A stretch of 64,000 nt of DNA, from assembly GCA_025738555.1 (NCBI GenBank), contig JAOVFP010000021.1:310001-374000 (forward strand). The letters run 5' to 3'. Positions 34,285-45,776 of the stretch are shown here, in pieces. The translations under genes and the position numbers were made by a program. The stretch's first letter is position 1. Each line of letters starts with the position of its first letter. The stretch comes from Cyathus striatus (lineage: Eukaryota; Basidiomycota; Agaricomycetes; Agaricales; Nidulariaceae). The notes under the pieces were generated by a model. That model did no database searches. It was not told the DNA's origin and saw only the letters and a program-made list of their open reading frames with translations.

Positions 34285-35361
34285 TGCATAGGTGTGTAGC
34301 GCGTTGCCTCCAAGAAGCTGCAGCCTAACGATTAACCAGGTGTGCGCTAAGCGCTTCAAGAATCTCTGACGTGCAGAGGTTATGGTTTTAATGAACTGGA
34401 TCCTTGGTATTTCCCATCGGCTGAAGACTACACAAAGGTCGGTCAGCGCTCAGGCTATCGACATGATAATACTAACTGGTAACATAGCTGCTCGTTGCTG
34501 AGGGATTCAACGTGGAGCACGCAGCCTTGGTTCCACGCGTAACACCACTACCGACAGGCATCTACGGTTGGCTGCAAACATTTGCAAGGGGATCCATCTT
34601 CCAAGACTTCAAGGAAGAAGAGGCGCATGAGATCATGAGAGAAGTTGAGGATAAGTTGCGTATCGACTGTCAAGATTCCAACGGAAAGTGGGCGATGATG
34701 TATGTGAGACTACGATTTGTGGCAGTAAAGCAGTAGTAGATCCGAAGGGTAACATATATAAGTGGTGGTAAAGTAAGATCCTATGTCCTGCACGATAAAA
34801 GGGAGAAAGATAGACAAGTCAGATAGATAGACAAGTCAGATCCTAGAATACAAATTGTAAACGACAGCAAGGACTACTAAGGCAAAATAAAATCTGTACC
34901 TGAAACGGGACGCCAGGAGGTGGGTGTTCGAAGGCGGCAGTTCTGTACTACTTCTTTCATTAGGTCTTCCGCTACTAAAGCTAAAAAGCAAAACCTACCG
35001 ATATACCGTCCTCTGCGGTAGTTGCGATAGGCACGCGAGAGCCTTCGCGCTCCCATTCCAGATGTCCGGATGCATTCCTCTTTTCCATAAATCGCCACTA
35101 CAATAAGAGTCCAGATTTAGCAACACATCGTTCCAGGATAGATATCACTGGCACTGAATCGGGTCCACGGGAGAAAACCAGAAGTAGGATGACAATCACA
35201 CCCATCGCATTCGTATGTGATGTACATGCATTACAGCTATTAGACAATATTACCACCTAATCAAGGCTATAAGGCTACATGAAGTATATTAATAGTCTGA
35301 CAAGCTACATCATGAACAACTTAACGAACCGCTTCCTTATTTAGGATCCCAAGCAGCTACG

Positions 35362-36334
35362 ATGTCCAGCAACGCCACGATGGAACCATTTGGTTCGACT
35401 GGATGGTCCGCATCTACATGCGACGCAAACCTACCCTTCGTGTACTCCGTCGCATTCACTGCTCCAGTTCTGGAACTTCCAGCTGCAGTTCCTAGAGAGC
35501 GTATCTTGGACGTGGGCTGGGGCGATGGCGAGCTGACGACCCAACTAGCAAAGCTCGTCGAGCAGCAAGAAGGCAGATAGCGGTCGGTATGGACAACAGC
35601 GAAAGCATGGTATGTCACATTCTACCCTATTCGGAATATGGAAACGGACGTGGTTCGAGATCCAAAAGAGCAAGGAGAACGGGCTCAAGCATGCCTTTGT
35701 ATGCGATGTACACACATTACAACTTCCAGACGACATCTCCCAGATAACCACCACGTTTGACGTGATGTTTAGCAATGCCGCGTTGCACTGGTGTAAACGT
35801 GATCCACAGGCTGTGATTGCAAGAGTACCATGTGTTCTGAAGGCTGGAGGAAGTTTCGTTGGCGAGATGGGGGCTTCATGAACTCCATAGGTGTGTATTG
35901 CATTTCTTTTAAGTACAGGGAGGCTAACAACCTAACCAGGTCAACGCTTAGCGCTCCAAGAGTCTCTAAAGTGCAGAGGTTATGGTTTCAAGAAGCTAGA
36001 TCCTTGGTATTTCCCATTGGCTGAAGACTACAAAGGTCAATTCAGTGCCCAAACTATCGATGTGGCATAGCACTAACTGGTGACATAGTTGCTCGTTGCT
36101 GAAGATTTCAAGGTAGAGTATGCAGCCTTAGTTCCACGCGTAACGCCTCTGCGAACGGGGATCTACGAGTGGCTACAGGCATTTGCAAGAGAATCTGTCT
36201 TTTGAAATTTCAAGGAAGAAGTGGATAAGATTATGAGAGAAGTCGAGGACAAGCCACGTATTGATTGCCAGGATTCCAATGGGGGATGGGCGATGGTGTA
36301 AGTGAGGCTAAGATTTGTGGCAGTAAACCAGTAG
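35362..36334 (+). pseudogene. SAM methyltransferase b, unit B
   Basis: Counterpart of 17184-18130. Motif I reads LDVGWGDGELT and the frame closes at QQEGR. The central exon is still clean (IQKSKENGLKHAFVCDVHTL, FSNAALHWCKRD), as is the C-terminal GIYEWLQAF. It shares the lesions of unit A plus its own changes. Confidence 0.75.
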
Positions 36335-36995
36335 TAGAATTGAAAGTATTGTAACGGTAAATGTCGATCTGCGACAGTAAAGTAAGCTGCTATCGCATGA
36401 GAAAAGGAGAAACGATGGGTAAGTAAGATCCTAGAGTAAAAGAAAAGGGGTAAATGACGGCAGGCACTGGTCAAGGTAAAGTAAATTCATACACAAGACA
36501 GGACACCAGGAGGTAGCATTTGCGCTGATGCACAAGTGATCCCTTGGCTGCCATTGCGGGGGCACGATGGATTCTAAAGAGCACAGGACGGTTCGTTGAC
36601 GAAGGTGGTTTGATAGACTTATACGTATTATGTGTCTTCTCGAGTACAAGTCCAAGATGACAGCAGAGATTATCTGGGTGTGCGCTCAGTGCCCCACGAA
36701 CCTCTAAGGTGTGGAAGGTATAGGCTCCACTCACCGAAGACCATACAGATATGACAGTTAAGCGCCTAAGTTATCGACATGGTATAGCACTGACTGGTGA
36801 CATGGCTTCTCATTCCTGATAGCTCCAAGGTGGGGAATGCAACCTAGATTTCACGCATACATCTCTACCAACAGTCATCCATGGCCACCTCCCATTTTCC
36901 GAAATATCAAGGAAGTTAGGTGAGAGGCCGCGAGCGCGAGACTAAGTAAGACCAGCTTCTCTTCAAGGATTCCAGTGGGAACTGAACCAGATGTA

Positions 36996-39985
36996 CAGTC
37001 ATCAACCACCCAACGTGACACACCATATCATGTGACAGACAAGTCTTATCATCTATCTCCTACGCTGAAACCAGCATCAATTTCCACAGAATCTTTTGCA
37101 AATTGAAGCTGTGTACATAAAGAGTTATTTAAAATGTAAAAACTTACCTTACTATTGCTTGTTGATATATAATATACCAAATAAACTTCCCAGATTTCAC
37201 CAAAATTACAGGTTTCAAAAATTGTATCATCTCCTACCAAGTTATAACAGCCCGCAACCACTTTGCATCACCATAAATAGATACTATATGATGTCTTGAT
37301 ATAGGACATGCAATTTGAATGGAAATAGAACACAGGTAGTTCATATATTGTGCTGGCATTCCATGAGGATGCTGCATGGATACCACGCTGTTGGACTTTA
37401 TAAATGCACAAGCTGTATGGTCCTTTTCAACACCCTCTCGAGCTCAATACTACTTCTTATCATGACTGCAAAGACAAAATCCCAGTCATTGAAACGGCGT
37501 GAGGATCGCAAAGTTATCGATGACTTAATATCACGTGCTGCTGCTGCCTATCGAGAGGAACGGAAACTGCCAAAGGGAAAGGGAAGGTCTGCTCGTACAA
37601 TTGCCAGTGATTTTCAGCAGATGTATACTGAATCAACTGGAAAACATATAAAACTTAACTACAACACCATAATAGAAAGAGCAAATGGGCGGTGTAGTAA
37701 ATCAGAAACAGCAGAAAAGCGGGAATGGTTGCTGCCAGCCGAAACAGACCTTGTGATTGATCTCCTCACGAAATCAGCCAACCAAGGATTTCCTTACACA
37801 CATCGACACCTGAAGGAAACAGTAGACAGGTTGATACAAGAACGGCTTGGACCACATTCTGACTTTCCACCTGATGGCGTTGGAAAGAACTGGACAACTC
37901 GCTTTATAGAAAAGCACTCAGACCAATTGAAGACCACTTGGTCAACTCCACTGGAATCAAAGAGGGCAGATGCGGTGAATCCAACTACAAACAAACTGTG
38001 GTGGGATCTACTCAAATCGACATTACAAGATTACAACATTAAAAGCGAAAATATCTATGCCGTTGATGAAGTAGGCTGTCAGCCATATGGTACCGAAAAG
38101 GAGTGGGTAATTGGTGGTCGACGACATGGACCCCATTACCAACGACGCACTGGGAATAAAGAGAACATTACTGTTCTGGTTTCTATTTGCGCTGATGGAT
38201 CAAGCTTGCCACCCAGAGTTATATTCAAGGGAAAAGGTTACCATGTGAAATGGAAGCAGAATAACCCTGCAAATGTGTCGTAAGTGCAGATTACAATCCA
38301 AATATAATAAAAATAACATTCGCTCTCAGCATAGGGTACTCGCAAAAAGGCTGGACTGATGCCCAGATTGGAACAGATTGGCTAAAATTGTTCGAGAAAC
38401 AGACCAGTGAGAAGGCAGGCAATGAATGGCGGCTCCTCCTCATTGATGGTCACACATCACATTACAGCCTTGAGTTCTTAGAGTTTGCACGCGAGAATAA
38501 AATCCTGGTGCTATGCTATCCATCACATACGACACACATATACCAAGGCCTTGATGTCATTATATTTGCAGTCCTTAAACGGAAATTAAGCCAGGAGCGT
38601 GATGAATTTGCACGGACTCACACAGGGGATATAAAGAAAGAAAACTTTCTTGAAATATATGGCAGAGCCCATATCGCTGCACTATCTGTGGACAATGTTA
38701 AAGCAGCATTTCAGAAAACAGGAGTACACCCCTTCAATCCGAGCATTGTCACCTCAGTAATGCTCACTCCGAGCAAGCCCAAATCCATGCAGTCAAACCT
38801 TCCTGCAGAGCCGCCAACCCCTCTGAGAACAATTGTGAAGATGTTCCAGAACCTGTCAATAGAAGATGATGTGGCGGCATTAGCATCAATCAATGAGAAT
38901 GATGAACGCCCACCATCGCCATCAGAGGCACAAAAGAACCGCCGGAAAGAAATTATTGAGGAAGCGGCACGTGAATTAGTCAAAACCAACATTGGTTATC
39001 TAATTGGGAACAACGTACCACTTGCTTCTGCACCCATGGTTCACACATCAGCCCAGCCAATCCCATCGCTCACAGCCACATCCCTCCTCTCAATAACACC
39101 GAAAACAGAGAATGAAGCCCTCCTGCTTGCTGCCCTGAAGGAGCGAGACATTGATATTGATAATCTTCGAGGCCGACTTGTGCATGCTCAGGCATCCAAC
39201 CTTCTAAATGAAATGTACTGCAAAAAAATACAGGTTGAGCTCGCCACAAAAGAGCAGAAGAAAAACAAGAAAGGAAAGGGGAGGTTAATGGATGATGGCT
39301 TACCCAGAATGCTCTCAGGCGATGAATTTTACCAGCAGGTTGTCGCATTCACAGACAACCAGCAGCAAGAAGAGGCTTTGAAAAAGGGCAAGGCCAGAGC
39401 TCAAGAATTATGGGAGGCTGCAGCAAAGAAGTGGGACAAGGAGGAGCAAGAGCGGAAGGAGGAAAATAAGAAACGCACAAAGAGATATCGTGATGCCTAT
39501 GATGTATGGATTGCTGCAAAACAGGTGGCCAGACGAGAAAAGAAGAGATTTACCACAGAGCCCCCAGTGAAGGAAGCTGTCCTCTTGAAGCTCTCTGACC
39601 GGCCCCTTTTGAAGGAATATATAGCCAAAATAGATGTAGAGGGCTCAGAAGACGAAGAATTTGATGAGGAAGACAACGAGGAGGATGAGGAGGAGGAGTG
39701 AGCTGTCGAGCATGATCATCACGATACGCGATAACTGTGTTGGGCTTTGTTTGGTATCAGCACAGCCGTCGCTTGTCACACTAGGTGGTAATAGCCGGTT
39801 TTTGGACATCTGGACATTTTAAAATATTTCATGCACTTCCCTCCGCTCAATTCACTAGAAATTTTGATATGTTATAGGGTTTACATTTATCTATCTTCCA
39901 GTAAAAATTTTACGTATCAATGTTTAGTATTTCTCGAGATATTTAACATTTCATTTTCGTTGTCACGTGTGATAGTTGATGACTG
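36996..39985 (+). mobile_element. pogo/Fot1-type DNA transposon
   Basis: A 2,990-bp element flanked by the TA dinucleotide (36994-36995 and 39986-39987). Terminal inverted repeats start CAGTCATCAAC at both ends, with similarity continuing about 25-28 bp (ACGTGACA shared). TA target duplication, TIRs and a CENP-B/DDE transposase define the Tc1/mariner superfamily, pogo/Fot1 branch. It looks complete and is the best candidate for a functional element in the window. Confidence 0.92.
37462..39701 (+). CDS. pogo transposase (CENP-B HTH, DDE)
   Basis: I chose the ATG at 37462 (MTAKTKSQSLKRRED). An in-frame upstream ATG exists at 37315, but its extension is hydrophobic and unlike the family. A 50-nt intron 38280-38329 (GTAAGT...CTCTCAG, phase 2) joins two exons into about 730 codons. 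The N-terminal part has a basic HTH region and a CENP-B/Tc5-type segment (KREWLLPAETDLVIDLL). The catalytic acids are in YAVDEVG, LLIDGHTSH and YQGLDVI, with 35 residues between the second and third. The C-terminus is a long charged coiled coil ending in an acidic tail (DEEDNEEDEEEE). No internal stop or frameshift was seen. It probably binds the TIRs and catalyses cut-and-paste transposition. Confidence 0.92.
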
Positions 39986-40139
39986 TATGCCAAATACGAC
40001 GTGTGGTTGTAAAGCGCGTGGATGTCGAAATCTGAGTACTTGAGTTCATATCTATGTTGGTGAACCTTTGATGTGGAACATTTTTGGACTATTCCCAGTG
40101 AAAAGATACGATTGTGTTGTGAAAGAGGGTTTGAACCAT

Positions 40140-40280
40140 TGGACAACCTCTGTCACGGTCACGGTCATAAGTGTGACAGGTAACCATACAGTAAGCCGTG
40201 ACAAGTATCTCTCTTACATCGGAACTCCGACAACTCCAATTTCACTCTGCGTTTAATTGCTCTGCGTGTATTTGAAAAAT
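40140..40280. other. Unique sequence after unit B
   Basis: Identity with unit A ends at about 40139 (after GGGTTTGAACCA). A short stretch with repeated GTCACGGTCACGGTC and a nearby GCCGTGAC follows. No gene. Confidence 0.4.
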
Positions 40281-42340
40281 AAATCAATAAGGCCGACAAG
40301 CAGCAAGGCCCGCTACCTAACACTACCTGATTCTCTCCAATAAATATATAATATATCATTTATATATGTAGTTAGACCTGTTGAAAGTGCACAAGCAGGT
40401 GTATCACTGAAAGTTTATTGAATGGGACATCACATAAATTTATTCTTAATGATCCCAGAATTTCCAGTCATCCTTAGTACCTGCAGGTGTTACTCATCAA
40501 TAACTTCACTATCATCTCGGCCCAATTTCCAAGGCCCACAAGCTACAATCAGTATAAATTGGTGAGAGAATAAGTATGTGAGGTCACATAGAGTTCACAA
40601 GAGCAGATCCATACAATGATGCACCAAACATGGTAAGTATGTAGTAGCTCCAAGCAGTTAGGATATGGGAATAATTAATATTTCAAGCTTACACATGGTT
40701 GCCAAAAGTAATGGCAATCATGCATTTTTCCTACCAAAAATGCGAGGTGTTCTCACATTAATTAAAATGTAGCACACTACACTCTGTGCAGACCACCTTG
40801 AAATTCTGTATATATACTTTCCATAATGTATACTACTGGAACAAAACTTTATAACATATTGGACTTATTTAATGGCATGATATACACCATCTAATTCACC
40901 AGCTATATTTGTGTCATACAATCTATAAATTAGCCTACAGAAGTTGTTCTTGTTGGTATTTCTACCTGATATCTTGGACATATCATGTACTATATATGTA
41001 GAATAAACTATTTAAGTATCAAAGGATACAGGCAATTATATACTGAGATACTATAATGATATTTATGTAAGCCTTCTTAATTGTTAAACCTGAGAAATTG
41101 CATATTTAACTGCTATATAGACTAATGTAACACTGCAGAAATTCCTGAGGATATGTAGAACTCATGCTTCAGAATAGTACTGTACACACAGTATGATATT
41201 TACTGGTAGGAGATGAAACACACATATCAATTATGTGTCTTGTTTTCAGTACAATAATGAAGCAATCTTTAAATCATCTGGATATTATATTAGGCGGTAT
41301 ACAAGTTATGTCTCAGAGAAATTTAATTTTTGAACAGTTCTGTAGCTCTCAAAGTGCTCTGCTGGTCAATGAATCATTTCCCTTAAGAAAATGCAGCTTC
41401 ATAGAAAAACTGCTTATAATATGCCACCAAGATATTAAATTCAATCCTAACTTTACATACACGTAGTTCAGACTATTTAAAATATATAATCAAAATTTCG
41501 AGGTATTCCGAGCTGTGTGTAATGTGCTACAACCCAGGCCGCTTGACGATGCAAGAAACCATTCCCGCTACCTTTTAAGGTAGTAGGGTTATGTAGGGTG
41601 ATGAAAAATCAAATTTTGCAGAGCGAACACCTCCCATCAACCGGAGTTTAAACGAGTTTGAAATATCGGTCATTCCCATATCCCAAATGTTCAGAGCCTC
41701 TCCCACCATGCATATCATCGAAGATAAGAATTCCTTTGCATTTTTTATGTTGCATTATCACTTTCAAGTTTCATATTTCGAATATAATTTTTGAATTTAC
41801 TGGTGATAAAGCTACTCTATGGATACTGGTTCCAGTCCACTGTAAGTAACTTATGTACAATAGTTGCCCTCATGAATTGTGTTGTGATGCATGTGCATAT
41901 GATCTTGTTTCGACGAGTTATCCTTTTGCATTGTGAATTTCACGCTATGCTGTGATATTGGATATTTTACATCACTAATTCTATGTGAACTCTGCCATCC
42001 CACATGTTCTCTTGCCAATTTTATACTGATTTCATGGAATAAAATTAAAGCTATTTTGTTGCTAGGCTTGGGCGGTAATGATAGTGAAGTTATCTATAAG
42101 CACTTGCAGGTACCATTCTAAGGATGACTAGAATTTGACTGGAATCATTAATAATAACTTTATGTGACCATTTTCATGGAAATTAGTTTAAACAAGATGT
42201 TCCTTTCAGTCAACTTTCACTAATATATCTGCTTATGCATTTTCAGCACAGCTAAGTACATGTAAGTATTATATATATTAGAGAGAATATCTGATGCCAG
42301 GTAGCGGGCCTTGCCGCTAGTCGGCCTTATTGATTTATTC
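40281..42340. repeat. AT-rich element with ~70-bp inverted ends
   Basis: The left end at 40281 contains AAATCAATAAGGCCGAC and GCAAGGCCCGCTACCT. The inverted counterpart lies at 42265-42340. Similarity continues inward (GATTCTCTCCAATA against GATATTCTCTCTAATA). The interior of about 1.9 kb is AT-rich with no coding frame, suggesting a MITE or non-autonomous TIR element. The boundary TSD was not resolved. Confidence 0.6.
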
Positions 42341-42483
42341 TCGTTATGTGTGGGAATTGTTGTTGGTTGCCATCATTTTTGGCAACCACGTGTATTTAAA
42401 CTCCGGTTGATGGGAGGTGTTCGCTCTGCAAAAAACGAGTTTTCATCGCCCTACATAACCCTACTACCTTAAAAGGTAGCGGG
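41566..42483. repeat. TIR element, CCCGCTACCTTTTAAGGTAG ends
   Basis: Inverted repeats of about 85 bp: CCCGCTACCTTTTAAGGTAG at 41566 and its inverse ending at 42483. Both continue through GGGTTATGTAGGG, GCAGAGCGAACACCTCCCATC and CCGGAGTTTAAA. It is interleaved with the repeat pair at 40281/42340. No coding capacity. A small hairpin GGTTGCCA...TGGCAACC lies at about 42365-42390. Confidence 0.65.
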
Positions 42484-42577
42484 AATTACGAATGCAACTA
42501 ACCAGACCATTTCACATCTTACCACTGAAACCCCTGGAAGACCCTAGCTAAGGGAAGGATTTGAATTTCAGTCTTGG

Positions 42578-44103
42578 GATAACCGTGCTAAGATCACGCT
42601 GTCGTACAACGGCATGTACACGTCTGACTGGCCTGATGGTTCTACCTACCCCGAGGACTACGTGCGTCCCCCTTCCCTTCTACTAGATTCACTCTTGTTT
42701 TGAATTCTAATCGGACAATTGTAGAACGTCCCATCATGCATTACATCACCTAACAGTGAGCTAACCCTTTCAATTTCTTCTATACATCGTATTCACGTAC
42801 ACAGTGCACACGCAGAACCAGTCCATGGCAGCCGGAACTGCATTCGCTATCTCCTACGTTGTACGTCCTACACTTGTCTTGGAATCAGCGCCCGTGCTGA
42901 TGTTGTTTCGCAGAGCGACATTAAACAAGTAACACCTGATAACCTTGCAGTGTTCAGTGTTCGTTACCAGTATGTCTTTTCCTTTCTCTTCAAATCCGCG
43001 AACTAGAACTGAAAAATCCAAAGCACACCATGGAAACGCGTAACATCGTATTCCGTTCCAGCAGCAATGCCCGCATGCCCTGACGGAGGATGTATCTGTG
43101 CCGTACGTCCCCCTTCCCTCCCCCCTTCCCACTAACCACCTTAAACAATGTAGTGGGGATGGGTCCCAAACGGGTGTGGCCAACCAAACATATACCACCA
43201 AGCCTTCAAATGCAAAGTAACAGGCGCAACATCCACAGCCCCCGTCGCATCCCTCAAACCTCCAGTATGGTGCGAAGACGACCCAAGCAAATGTGTTACT
43301 GGGGCCAAGCAGATGATTTATTGGAATCGGCTGGGTGGGGGTGATATTGGGGTTGGTGGGTGCGATTTGAGTGGGGAGTTTAAGAGTCCGGTGTATAATT
43401 CAAAGTGTGGGTTTGCAGATGGTGCGCAGAATGATATTTTTGGGAGTGGGTCTTCGGGTAGTAGATCTTCGAGCAGCGGTTCCTCCAACTCTGCCTCATC
43501 TGCCTCTGCCTCTCCTACCTCTTCGTCAAGCAGTGGATCTTCGAGTAGTGGATCGTCAAGTGGATCGTCTGGCAGCGGTTCCTCCGACTCCGGAAGCTCC
43601 AGCTCCAGCTCCTCCAACTCTGCATCCCCTGCCTCTCTACCTCCTCTTCCGACTCCCCTAGCGCAATAGTGGCAGTAGCAGCAGCAGCAGGTGACCCTTC
43701 CAGCTCATCTACCACCTCTTCCCCCTCTGGTTCATCCAGCTCCAACTCCAATTCCAATAATCTCAACCCTGGCTCTAGCTCTAGCTCCAGCCCCTCCTCC
43801 AGCCCCTCCGCATCGTCTCCTTCAACATCCTCTGCTTCTTCAACACCCTCTACTTCTTCCACCCCAACTTCGTCCACTTTATCTACCTCATCCACTACCT
43901 CCGTCTCAGCTACATCAAGCAAAAGCAACGCAGGGCAATGCAAGCATCAGCACCGCCAGCGCCGTCGTCGGTCCCCCATGCCCGAGCCTGAACCTGCTTC
44001 CGTCCCTGCTCCTGCTCCGGAGTCAGTGGCAATTTCCCCCCCTCAGAACCTCGTATCTAGGATGAGGCAATACCACAGGAGAGCAGCCTCTCATTCTTGG
44101 TAG
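42578..44103 (+). pseudogene. AA14-type LPMO, N-terminus missing
   Basis: Resembles AA14 lytic polysaccharide monooxygenases (copper enzymes oxidising xylan on cellulose, secreted). Inferred exons: 42578-42661 (DNRAKITLSYNG, YTSDWPDGSTYPEDY), 42725-42755, 42805-42860 (HTQNQSMAAGTAFAISY), 42914-42969, 43024-43102 (HTPWKRV, ACPDGGCICA) and 43154-43669 (WGWVPNGCGQPN, PPVWCEDDPSKC, KSPVYNSKCGFADGAQNDIF). Phases match at every junction. The signal peptide and N-terminal catalytic His are absent: the gene starts about 95 bp right of the inverted-repeat element. A 1-nt shift near 43640 moves the Ser-rich tail into the frame that continues to 44103. Confidence 0.8.
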
Positions 44104-44721
44104 ATTCCCTCTCCCAGTTGACAGCTCATTAATCCCGGCCAGACTAGGATTGATCAGGTGCCGTGCATGTATTTATTGGGCATGGGGAGCTGGATTCTAT
44201 TACCTCCTGCCTTTCCTCTAGGTTATCACGGCGCCACGCGCTTCCCGCTTATCATCTCTGCTGAATTCGTCATAGCTCGCATCTTGACGATGTCAGAGGC
44301 TGCGCCTCTGTATACCCCTCCCTCCCTCTTACCTTACCACCGCCCAGAAGTTAGTGGTGGTGGTGTTTTCTAGATGCTTTTATTATCCTAGATCCCGTTT
44401 TTCTCTCGACTTGAAGGTGTCTGTCCGTGGATCGGATCGGGTTGTGCTGTGTTGTACTTAACTAGGTTAGTTAGGGTACTTACTGATACCTTTCTTGTTG
44501 TTGTGCATCTATTGGATAGATGATGTAGTTAATGGCTGTTGGTTCTTTTTTGTGTGATTTGTGAGGGTATAAAGATTGAAGCATGTAGACGTAATGATTG
44601 AACGAGCTTTAGGTCACTGACAGCGGTTCCAGAGCTGACAAGTTGTGTAGAGTAGGGCGATGCGTCCATCCATTTGAATGAGAAATAGAAATACATCCCA
44701 ATGGTATAGACAGGCCTAAAG
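44104..44721. other. Convergent 3' flanks, no gene
   Basis: Sequence between the Ser-rich tail of the LPMO relic and the end of the minus-strand gene. It contains untranslated sequence only. Short ORFs here have no recognisable content. Confidence 0.4.
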
Positions 44722-45776
44722 CTACAATACATCACTTCTCGACTCAACTTCCCCCGCAAACCCACCCAAAAAATCCAGCGTCCGATGGAAAAGCTCATCA
44801 AAATCGCCAAGGAGGCCCCAGCGATCAAGAAGCGTCGCCACATCCTCCTCTCCCAGTCCTAGTACACCATCTACCCCATTCGCACGTCTCCTACTCCGAC
44901 TCATAGACACGCGCTCTTCTTCCAGCCACGCCTCTAGTACCTCTTCCCCACCCACTATAATACTGCGCAGACGCGCAATGTCAGTCTGTGTAAGTGGTGT
45001 AGACTTGGATGTAATAGTAGCATCCGGGACGAGGTCGACTCCGGCGCCTTCGTCTGGATCCCACACTTGACGTTGGAGAACTGCGAGCCAGGCTTGGTCT
45101 AGGTCGTCTAGGAAGTCAATAAGCTCTGTGAGAGTTAAGCGGGGGTCTGCTTCTAGGGCTGCTGGTACGTTGCCATTTGACGTTGTTGAGTCCGGGGAAG
45201 TGTCCATTGCGTCTTCGGTATGGTCTTCTGGGGCAGTTGGGGGGGCTGTGAGAGGGTATCTGCATACTGCTCCGAGAACGTCGCCTGTTAGTCGGAGCAT
45301 GTATGTTGTGCGTAGGCTGGTGCTGGGATCCACGGGGGGAATTTGGAGGATGAAAGAAAGGAGGTGTCGGGCGGCTGAGAGGTAGGCGTGTAGTGTTTTA
45401 ACTGAGGACGTTGGTTGTGATCTAGCATTTTACCACCGTACAGAATTGATAATTCCTGTACACCGATTCTGTTCAGTCCTGTAAGAGAAAGAGATACCAA
45501 GCAGACTTACGTCATAATATCAAGAAATACCAGAAAAAGCGAGAATCAATACGACAATATAAAAACATACGTGAAAGCCATGAAAGATCATCCACTCGAA
45601 AGGAGTACAAACCGCTTCTTATATCCCCTCGTCAGTTCCAGGAACTTTTCGTCTAGGTACGTAGTAAGTCGACGCTCTTGCGCTGAAGTGAGCGGTCGTA
45701 TTCGGAGGGGTTTCTTGGGTACGGATACATTGGTTTCGATAGGAGGTTCAAGAGCACGAGGTATCTCTAGGGCCAT
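44722..45776 (-). CDS. Conserved protein of unknown function
   Basis: Inferred exons: 45776-45613 (MALEIPRALEPP, PLRIRPLTSAQERRLTTYLD), a 17-nt microexon 45478-45462 (T-E-Q-N-R) and 45401-44722 (LHAYLSAARHLLSFILQIPP, LRTTYMLRLTGDVLGAVCRY, DFLDDLDQAWLAVLQRQVWD). The exon sum is 861 nt, an exact 287 codons, and donors and acceptors are canonical. I recall similar helical proteins with an LTSAQE-type start in other basidiomycetes but cannot name a function. No lesions seen. An upstream in-frame ATG at 45881 is possible, but that stretch contains a likely leader with a GAC repeat. Confidence 0.65.

Larger units (their letters stand above)
31577..34736 (+). pseudogene. SAM methyltransferase a, unit B (split by fold-back)
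   Basis: Starts MTSSNPTTKPFDSSGWS; motif I ILDVGCGSGELT is intact. It has the same inferred intron and the same 1-nt deletion (about 31913) as the unit-A copy. After FVGEMGGFMNCI the fold-back element 32109-34284 interrupts it, and the remaining exons continue at 34291-34736 (HAALVPRVTPLPTGIYGWL to the stop). The empty site in unit A proves the insertion is later than the duplication. Confidence 0.8.
36520..40020 (+). pseudogene. SAM methyltransferase c relic, unit B (split by pogo)
   Basis: Relic fragments homologous to 18335-18830. They are interrupted at CAGATG/TA by the pogo element and resume at 39988 with TGCCAAATACGACGTGTGG. Unit A provides the uninterrupted site at about 18781-18800. 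Confidence 0.65.

Noticed and set aside
37315..37461. Upstream in-frame ATG as start of the pogo transposase
   Set aside because: The extra residues are hydrophobic/Cys-rich and unlike pogo N-termini. The basic HTH region starts right after the ATG at 37462.
42854..43201. Minus-strand ORFs over the LPMO exons
   Set aside because: Antisense to exons with well-supported splice junctions and AA14 signatures.
43318..43943. Long minus-strand acidic ORFs (Glu/Leu/Asp-rich)
   Set aside because: They are the antisense of the Ser-rich LPMO tail; codon-biased repeats of Ser codons produce them.
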